Shown: positions 54,818 to 64,000 of the stretch, one piece after another | Layout of the letters: each line of letters starts with the position of its first letter | Numbering within the stretch: the stretch's first letter is position 1 | From: Acanthosepion pharaonis | Taxonomy: Eukaryota > Mollusca > Cephalopoda > Sepiida > Sepiidae | Assembly: GCA_903632075.3 (NCBI GenBank) | Contig: CAHIKZ030001202.1 | Coordinates: forward strand, 50,001-114,000 | Reading direction: 5' to 3' | Length of the DNA stretch: 64,000 bases | Notes under the pieces: generated by a model | What the model was told of the DNA's origin: nothing | What the model saw: only the letters and a program-made list of their open reading frames with translations | The model's database searches: none | Translations under genes and position numbers: made by a program

Positions 54818-55189
54818 TATATGATGTTCCTAAATAAATCATATGCATATAACATTCATGGATAAATAGTCCTAAATGTGCGACATAAGACATGAGCTCT
54901 TTTTGTTTTAGCAAGGAACTGCTTTGCCTGGGCAGCAATAAAGAAACAATGTATTCATTCTCTTCCAATACCCCACCAGTTATCAGTGATGGGTAATTGA
55001 TAAAGAGAAGATATCCTTTGTCTGGACACAGAACTGGAGAAATAAGGTAATTATATTAAACATCCGGTGAGCATTGATTTTTTTTTTTTTTTTTTTTTTC
55101 TTTTAATTTCCAGTCAGTAGTTGATTTGTCCTTTGGCTGCAAGTTGTATCCATTTTCAAAGAAAAACTTTTCAATCTCTCTATTCTGAT

Positions 55190-55193
<4 letters not shown>

Positions 55194-55227
<34 letters not shown>
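55194..55227. repeat. (CT)n microsatellite
   Basis: Uninterrupted TC/CT run of 34 bp. Confidence 0.95.
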
Positions 55228-55232
<5 letters not shown>

Positions 55233-56194
55233 CAGAGAATTAAAAAATGTAGTTTCCACTAATAATAGCAGAAAATCATATTCAGGCATGAAACTATATT
55301 TTTGTTTTTTTAGAGGGAAGGGTACACATTTTAAACAAAAGTAGTTTCAAACTTGAAATACATAAATCTTCCATAAAGAGTTTGTCTGCAAAGTAACATT
55401 TGGAATTATGCATTCCATTAGTTTGGGAAATACACACACACTTTCAATATACTTTTTTCTTACCAATTTATTTACCAAGATCTTTTATTCTTGCTGTAAT
55501 ATTTCATTAGATTTCATGATCTCTTTAAAGAAAAGGAGAAAATGTAACCTTCCAACTTATGAAAAACCATTCTTATTTACTCCAAAACATTTAAGAGCAG
55601 GAGTTTTACAAGTATACTCAAAATGCTTGTACTGCACTTGAAATCATTATTTGGGTTTTAAGGTTTTATAAAATATAGATTTCCATTTTTTGGGGTTTTT
55701 TTTTGTTTTGAGAATTTGTGCAAACAGAATGGAAGCAATTTTAAGACAATAAAAAAACTTTCCAATTCAATAGACAAGAAATAGCAAAAGGATTTGCAAA
55801 TCTGTATAGTTTCCTCTAAACCTGAAAATACTATCAGAAATAATGAAACAGTTTATTAAAATCTCCCACAAATGTCCGTTTATTATTACTGCTGTTGTTA
55901 GTGTATGGGATTTCAACATTTCTTTTTCTTGACTTTGTAATGGTGTCCAACTTGAGTTGTTTATCTCAAGGCTATTCCTAAAAGTGTTTCTTTATGAAAT
56001 ACAATCAATGCATTACTTGCAATTTAACCACTTTGTTAACTTACTGAGAGAAAGAAAAACCAGCCAAGTTTGTACTTAAAAATATTCGCCTGTTTGATTA
56101 TTCCATAATAAATGTAGTGTGGAAAATCTCTAAAAAAGGAAATTAAATATTTTAGAATTTCCTTTTCCATCAATTACAGTTAAGGAGAAGACAT

Positions 56195-56197
<3 letters not shown>

Positions 56198-56227
<30 letters not shown>
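56198..56227. repeat. (CA)n microsatellite
   Basis: CA run of about 30 bp. Confidence 0.95.
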
Positions 56228-56228
<1 letters not shown>

Positions 56229-57022
56229 TGTGCTTTTTGTGTAAAAAGGAAAATAAACAACTTTCATTTTTTACAGTTTTTTTTTTTTTTCCATACAAGA
56301 TCTCTTTTGAACTTCATTGATAAGTTTTTGCTTATATAAGCAAATATTAAGCAAAATGACTGAGTTTGGCTCTAGTACAAAGAAATTATATCAAGCTTAA
56401 ATCCCATTACCCATTAGAATCTATGGACTTGTAAAATCTATCCTTCTCAGTGAACTGAACATCTCGCCTTGTTTGTCTGTTTTTAGCACTATCGATCCAC
56501 CTCTACTAATAATAAATAGTCAACTGTGAACTCCTCTAAAGTTAAACAGCGCTAATTATTATTAAAGTGAGTGACCTCTTGAGCATTTCAGTATGTAAAA
56601 ATGAAAACAATTTTTTTTTCTTTCAAACGGTCAGTCTAGTGATTTTAATATCAGCAATAATTTGATTTCTGTGGTTTAGACTTTTTTCATTTTTTTTTTC
56701 TAACTGTGATCTTTGTGAAAGTCATTCTCATTGTAATGAAACCATTTCTGTACTTGTAAAATCTATTAGAGCCAATTATTTAGATGCCTCCCCTTCTAAG
56801 ATTTGGTGAAATGGCACATTACATTATTTTATCAATCTTGTTAGATGTTATGGTCAGGTTAAAGACTTAGAGGCACCACACATTTTTGACAGCTTTTTTT
56901 TTTTATGCCTACATGTGCTGTGTAAAACCTGTGAATGTTCAACCTTTCTGTCTATGTATCTAGCTTTATGCATATGAAATTATTTGCCTGTTTATTTATT
57001 TGACTGACTGACTGAGCAGGTG

Positions 57023-57024
<2 letters not shown>

Positions 57025-57064
<40 letters not shown>
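57025..57064. repeat. (TA)n microsatellite
   Basis: TA run of 40 bp followed by a short TG run. Confidence 0.95.
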
Positions 57065-57066
<2 letters not shown>

Positions 57067-60000
57067 GTGTGTGTGTGCACAGCAGGAAGAGGAGTTTTAA
57101 AAATCAATGGAAGATGGTGACATGACTGAGAGTTTCTGACCAAAATCAAGAGACATAACATGCCGCCTTTAGTATTCATAGGTATTAGTCATTTTTACTT
57201 TTTTTACATTTTATTAAATTTTGAGCCCCAAGCCACTTGCCACCTTTCTGTTATGACTTGCCTTGACTCTTATTTTCCTTGCCCTAAAAAAAAGTCCAAA
57301 TCATTTCCCCACCCCATTCCCCTTCATCTAAAAGTCTCTTACAGGAGACCATTGTGTATGTCACTATTATTCTGTCATGTTACCATTCCCCATTCCTTGT
57401 TTAATTTTATGTTACCACCAAAACTTACAGAAATTTTTTTTTTATAATTTTTGTTTTTTGTTATCTAACCACATTGTTTTCATCAGAAAACATTGCATTT
57501 CTTGTTCATGATCATCAATTCAAAACTCACTTATTTATTCCTAATTTATTAGTTATTTATTAATTAAATTATTATTTAATTAAAGTATCTATTCACTTTA
57601 TAAGGATAAAATTTTCTTTGAATAATAAGTTTCATTAATAAACTTGTAAGATTTGTTTTTTTTTTTTTTTTTTTTTTTTTTAATCTGAGGTGAAAATTGG
57701 ACAAACTTTGAGTTTCCAATTTTTTCCCCCTGGTTTGAAGTTGAAAACACAAAAATTTTGTTTGGAAAATAAATTTACTTGAGGGGAGGAAGAAAAAATG
57801 AATTCATTAAAAATATATAAAAAAAAAAAGCCAAAAAAATAGTTTTTAATTTTTTTTTTTTTTAAAAAGCCAGTACGTCACCTTGATGAAAAAGAAAACT
57901 CATGACTTGCATTTATTCCACTCTCCATTTGTTGATTCTGACATTTTCCTGTTTTATGACAAAAAAAAAAAAAAACCTTGTTTACAACAAACATCTGTTA
58001 TTGAAAAAAAAAAATATTTAAAATGAAAACAATTTCCTCCATTTTTTTTTATTTATTTTTTAACTATCATGGTGTGCCAGTTTGAGATTTGTTTTTAAAA
58101 TTTACTAACCCTTATTTTGCAGGGAATTTTTTTTTTTTTCTTCTTTCACACCCCACTCCCATCCAGTATCCCATAAAATTATTTTCTGGGTTTTTCTTCA
58201 AAATTGTTTTTTCTACTTCACACGAAGAGTGACATTGCAAAAGTTTGGTTGCCTCCATTTTAGCTGTTGACAAAAAAAAAAGTGTTCCTCAGCAAACCTG
58301 GGGGAGGCGGAGCATCATCATAAATTTATGAATGTTGAATTGTGGAGTTATTTTCTGAAAAATACATTTAATATTTAGACCAGTAATTCAACAATAATGT
58401 TCACATAGAATTGAGTATAAAAATTCAAAACTTGGCATTTTGCAATCACTCTTCATTTTCTTTCTTTTTAATTTCATTCTTCCTCTCTCTCACCAACAAC
58501 CATTAATTTCTCGTCTTGACCATTTCTTAACCACCCCACCCACCCCCCACCTGCCGCCACTCCTTTGGTTTGATGAGCACATGTCCAGGCCACTGCTAAT
58601 CAAACATGATGAAGTGGTCAAGCTGCCAAACTGTTTGTCATTTGCTTTCTAGCTTGACACAAAATTCTTTTTAAAAAACAAAATCACAAAAAATACAAAA
58701 AAAAATGGGATTGTTGTTGATTAAACATTTAAAAAAAAGTTTTTTTGTTTTTGTTTTGTTTTTCTTTCTGTTTACTTCTATTTTGTTAATTTTTTTTCAT
58801 TTCATATGGACAAATATCTTTTTTAAAACTTTTGACATTATCTTCATTGAGGTTATAAAAAACAAAAACTTTGCATTAAGAGCAGAAAAAAAAACTTGCA
58901 AACACAACAAACCAGTCCTTTTCAAATTCATTAGTCAAGGGGTGAGTTGAAGTTACCTGAGCTCAAAATGTGGCCTCATGCACACACGCTCCATCCCATC
59001 TGCTCTGATTCTGTGTAGATGGTTTCTAGGTGTATTTATCAAATTGTCATTCTTTCTACTCTCTCTTTCTCTAAGGAGACTGTCAAATCAGATTGTTCTG
59101 CAAGCCATTCTGGAGTTTCTTTTCACAGAAATGAAAAGAAAAAACTATAAGTAGATATGTTCAATACTTTTTTGTACCTCTGCCTTTTAATAGGAATTTT
59201 CACATAACATTTCTGCAAAATTGAAGCTCAAATGAACCTTCTTTTTTCTTCACCTCATTCCTCTCTCCAACTTTTGAAATATAAGAACAGTGGCTTTATT
59301 TCTTAGCCATGCTCATCTCTTATCAAAAAGTAAATCAATTACACGCTGTCATAAAAGACTATGAATCCAACAAATAGAAGAGCAAATTGTTCAGCAGTTT
59401 TTTGGGCCGGGGGAACACCTTTATATTTGAACATTTTCACAAGATTTTGACTTTAAATTAGTCTTTATTATTATTATTATTTGAGCAATCTTTTAGAATA
59501 TTTCAGATAGGGGAGACTCATTTACTGTGGTTCTGAAAGGAGTGCAAGCTTTCCAAGTTAATTAAAAACATCCCACTTTCTTTACAAAATGCACAATTTT
59601 TTATGATGATTCAAAACATCATGAATCAAAAATAATTCTCTTTTCAAAGATCATTTTCGCCTGACTCAAAAACAAACATTCTGCTTTTATTTAGATTTGT
59701 TTTCTACAACCTTAAAAAAAGGATTTTTATTTCTACTTCAAGAGTTTTTAAGAAAGATTTTTTTAAAAATGACAAATCTAAAAATTACTTTTTGTTTTTC
59801 TTCCATTTTTCAATTCATTTTTTTCTTTTTTCTTTTTAATTTTTGTTTCCAGCTAGAGCCTATTTCTCCAGTTTTCTTTTGCTACTATCACAGTAGGTCC
59901 ATGAAATACACATCCCTTTCTTAAGAATTCAGCTCTTTTGAATCTAAATACAACAATTCTCTATTCCTGTTACCTGAGAGTATTTATATATGTAATGACT

Positions 60001-60790
60001 ATATAAATGTGTTCTTTGAATGGCAGAAATTGATTTTAGGATCTGAAACTGATGACTGATCTGTGAAAAACTCAGTCTATTTGTATGTTTGTCTGCATAT
60101 GACAGGCTGCAGCAGTCAATAAACAAGGTTTCAGTCAATCTTAGTAAACAAATATACTGTTTTACATAATTTGACAAAGCTGTTTATTTGTGTGTGTGTC
60201 ATTTACCTTAAAAATGAAAACCAGCTTTAATCTTGTTTTAAAATAACTTTCAGAATTTTTGGTCAATTTTACTGACAAATTTTATCAGTTCATTTAAGTC
60301 ACCATTTCAACTCCAAATTGACAATTACTATTGAAAATCAAGATATAAGTTACGTTAATATTCATTTAGAATATCTTGTGTTTTGCTTCAACTCGGATAT
60401 TTATCATTTGATTCATGGAAGGGCGAATTTGAATTTTAGACGTATCAACATTTCTAAATTAAAATTGACAACAAAAAACTTGTAAGAAAATATTTGAAAA
60501 ATTTCTCACCTTTGTTGTCAAAGGATATTTTCTATAAGATTTTTATCAATTCTTTTATAACTCGCATATTTTTTTCAAACTATTTAACATTTTGAAGTTT
60601 ACCATTCTTCCCAAATTAAATTCTTACATTCTAAGAATATTGATCCAATTTTGAATTTATCAGAATAGATTAAAACAATGTCAACTAATTTTACTGATCT
60701 GTAATTGTAATGTGCCAATCTCTACAAATAATGAACTATCTCTCTCATTATCAAAAGCTAAAGACTTTTTAATTTTCTTCTATTTTAAAC

Positions 60791-60795
<5 letters not shown>

Positions 60796-60839
<44 letters not shown>
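60796..60839. repeat. (TA)n microsatellite
   Basis: TA run of 44 bp. Confidence 0.95.
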
Positions 60840-60842
<3 letters not shown>

Positions 60843-63391
60843 CACTTTTTAAGAAATAATTGTAGACAACATGCAGGAAAACACACCTCGTTTGTGTTGT
60901 TACTGTTTTCCTGAGAGAACTGTTTCAAATATAAAATGCATGACTGGATGCAACTGGCAATAGCTTTCCAAATCCTTTAATTCATAAAGGATTTGGAAGA
61001 TCCTTTTGATTTTGACTTATCCTCCACTTTCACCCTCTCCACAAACAGACTTTCTTCATTATTTTTGGAGTAGTATTATTATCTTAATTTTAGTTTATTT
61101 TCATTGTAGCCTACCCAGAGACCATCAATTTACGGTCATCTGTAGACTAGAGATTAAGCTCTTTTTTTTTTTTCTTCTAGAAGTTATTCTTAACATAACA
61201 GCTGCTATGCCGATCGAGATACAAGAATACTTATGGCTGAAAGATTTACCCTTTATTTCCCAATCACTCTAATATTTGTCATTGTTTTTATATACATTAA
61301 TAATAATCTTATGATTTTCGTTTTTTTTCTTTTAAGAGGGATTCTTGACTCATATTAATTTTTTGACAAATATTTCTTTAATTTAGTTGGTTATGATAAA
61401 ATAAATACTTGTGAAAAATGAATAATGGTTGAAAATGCTTTGTTTAAAAAAAAAGAAAAGAAAATCCTGATATCACTCAACCAATTGCTGCTTTCTTCAA
61501 CGAACATTTATATCACTGAAGTCCTTTGTTGCCAAAAAGCTCTGTTTTCTTTACCTTTTTAAAGAGTTTAATCAGCATTTCTTCCCAGTTAATGGTTGCA
61601 GCAGAAAGACATATAGTGACTGCAAAACAGGAAACAAATGGCTTTTAAAAAGCTGTTAAAAAAAGTGGAGTATTGAAAAACTTGGAAAAGAAAGAGAAAG
61701 ATTAAATAAAATGAATCTTTATATCAGAAATCTTGGTTTCAATTTCTTGAAATCTAAAAAGATTCTTGACAAAAAATTTTAAATGACACTGGTTCATTAA
61801 GAGAGAAATTTTTGCTAATGTATCATAAATCAGAGTTTAAGGATTTTTTCTTTTTCCCTGAAAAAAGTAAACTGTTTTTAATTAATATTTCTTGATAAAT
61901 CTTGTTCCCATCCCTTCAAGTGAAAAAGAAAATTGGTGGCCTCTTGAATGGTTGATTTGTGAATGAAAAAAATAGTGAGGGAAGTAGAATTTTGTAGGAT
62001 CTAAAATAATCAGGAATATTTTCAAGTTTCTTTCATGATTCCAGTGCCTTGAAAAAAGGGCTCATAATTATTTTTATTAAAAAAAAAAATGTTTCCTTGT
62101 TTTTGTATAATGAAAAAAAAAAAAACACTGAATGCATTGCAATTTTCATCATTGGATCTGAATTGAGAAAAACTCTTATAAGCAGAAGACAAATGTTGAC
62201 CACAAAAAATGCCAACAAATGATAGGCCTTTTGCATCAGCTCTAAAATTTCATTTTTTTTTTTTTTTTAACTTTGAAAATCACATCTCTCTGCCTTCCCC
62301 TCTCATAACCTTTTATCTTTCTCTCAGAATCTTGTAAGATCTATATGGTAGTTTCTCTCCAAATTCTACAGCCTGGAATATTAGTAATTCACAAAGTGGG
62401 ACATGCAAACCAATTCAAAATGTATCAATTTCTTAAGAATCTATCTTTTACACTCTCTTTCTCTTTTACACTTTCACACACACTTGCCCCTCTCTTTCTC
62501 ACCTAAACATAGGTAAGGATTTATTTTTCTCCCCAATACAATCCTGATTCTCACTGAACCAAAAAATGGAATATCTAACTCTGTCCAACTGACTCTGTTC
62601 TGGACATTCTTCTGTTGTATATAATGAGGTTTCTATTCAAATTAGTTGAGTGAGATTTTAGAACTTATGCAATTTTTTCACTTTTGCCCAACCAGTTTTT
62701 TATACCCTGAAATTAATCTATTGTTTCTCTCTCTCTTCTCTTTAATATGTGTATATGTATATCTGACAAGGAATTTCTAGTGATTTTTGCAGAGCCCAGA
62801 GATTTTTTTTCTATTTCTGAAAATTTTATAATGTTTGGGTTTATCATGCTAGCTTACTCCCCCTCTATCCTGCTCTGTGGAGCATTTTTTTTTTCTTGCT
62901 ATTTTTTGTCATCATCCTGATGTCACTTTTTTTTAGGTGGCATGAAACCCATTACCCTTGTTGAGTCTTAATAGACAATAAAAGTTATCTTTACCTGACA
63001 TTATACAAATTCCTGAACATTTTATGAATTGGAAATACTAAAAGTTGCAATCTTTAACCATGCAACCTGCCAATGAAGATTTTTCTCTTTTAAAAAATTA
63101 AAAATGATGATGGGTTAGCATTACTGTATTCTCTGCAGGAGAACTAAATATATTGCTGATGTTAGAAGTTTTAAAATCAGACATAAGTGGCTTGTTCGTG
63201 CTTCCAACATAATTGGACAAGCTTTTTATTCTTCTTTTAATTCCAAGGAGGCATCTCGATTTAAAAAAAAAAAAAAAAATGAAAGGTCTTTTTGTATTTG
63301 AATTTCAAACTCTGGTAATATAACATGTTTTTGTGCAACTATGAAGTCCTCTATGTTTAATGAATTCTACCTATATCACTCTCATATATCT

Positions 63392-63394
<3 letters not shown>

Positions 63395-63440
<46 letters not shown>
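63395..63440. repeat. (AT)n microsatellite
   Basis: AT run of 46 bp. Confidence 0.95.
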
Positions 63441-63448
<8 letters not shown>

Positions 63449-64000
63449 TCCTATAACAATACCCATGATGTACATTTTTGCTGTATCTTTGAATGTCTAA
63501 CCCTATCTCAAACTGTAGATGGCCAACACATCTTCGTTTTAAAGATATTAAAGTCAAAGTAAGTTGTAATATTTATTGACAAACAAGTCAAATATTTATA
63601 TCCCATCATCGTTGTCATGTTGTACTGCTCAGCTGAAATTTAAAGACTAAAAAAGAATTTATTTATTTACAAAAAAAAAAACGCACAATTCTGCTTGATT
63701 GCTTTACTTTGCGATACCCCCTGGCACCTACAGGGAACCTTGCTCAGAGATGCATATTGATGAACCTCACCGTGGGGGTTGGTGCAATTTCACTGACAGA
63801 AAGCCGAAAACAATTTCTATTCAGTTTCATCTCTTATAAAGAAACTGTTCAAAATGACTGAGATTTTGTATAGAATTACCAGAGGAATCTCATTATTTTG
63901 GAAAGAAATGGCAAAAAGTATGTCTATGAGTAACAAGCTCTCTACTACTGATCAGTAGTAACATGTACTTCCAAATTTGGAGTCAAACTCACCTTAACAC

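Larger units (their letters stand above)
49521..64000. other. 3' UTR and downstream non-coding DNA, low complexity
   Basis: The exchanger's 3' UTR begins at 49521; its end is unknown. The rest is AT-rich with many poly-A and poly-T tracts (for example 49979-50001, 51380-51404, 55078-55099, 57657-57681) and TA, CT, AC microsatellites. No second gene was recognised on either strand. Small frames such as 57160-57447, 58440-58652 and 58705-58950 are pyrimidine-rich or A-rich shadows. Confidence 0.7.

Noticed and set aside
63120..63260. Open stretch reading KYIADVRSFKIRHKW in the + strand
   Set aside because: Hints at a LINE or gene relic, but it is only about 40 codons, ends in a poly-A tract, and no family could be named with confidence.

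Overview
The window is an AT-rich, intron-dominated stretch of a metazoan genome. One protein-coding gene can be supported: the C-terminal half of an SLC8-family Na+/Ca2+ exchanger (NCX/Calx type), on the + strand from 648 to 49520. The 5' half (N-terminal membrane segments, alpha-1 repeat, first Calx-beta domain) must lie upstream. Very long introns, many (TA)n arrays, jockey-like LINE relics and mariner copies suggest a mollusc, most likely a cephalopod. That assignment is inference; no species-diagnostic gene was seen.

Layout: a Calx-beta exon (648-748); a long intron with LINE debris, a 21-nt microexon (10016-10036) and a nested LTR-element-in-LINE complex (about 13.7-17.0 kb); two related serine-rich exons (19083-19274 and 20440-20622); the end of the Calx-beta/regulatory loop (23658-23776); the loop exon 31512-31611; a 12-15 kb intron with two mariner copies and splice-like AG|GT sites; a candidate cassette exon (43567-43629); and three membrane exons (46675-46788, 48347-48505, 49144-49520) carrying the alpha-2 ion-binding repeat and the stop codon. 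From 49521 to 64000 there is 3' UTR and intergenic low-complexity DNA with no second gene.

The main observation is the splicing architecture of the cytoplasmic regulatory loop. Four exons or candidate exons (21, 192, 183 and 63 or 42 nt) all begin and end in phase 1, so each can be included or skipped without changing the frame. The 192- and 183-nt exons are paralogous: both start G-x-I-S-x-L-x-R-K-x-S-Q and contain an RKxS kinase-type motif. They sit where vertebrate SLC8A1 has its alternatively spliced segment, but their sequence is not the vertebrate one. The loop is therefore probably a combinatorial module that tunes exchanger regulation, possibly by phosphorylation.

Repeats around these exons may matter. 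Two foldback elements bracket the 192-nt exon, and two copies of one mariner family lie in inverted orientation on either side of the 100-nt exon, an arrangement that could form intronic double-stranded RNA.
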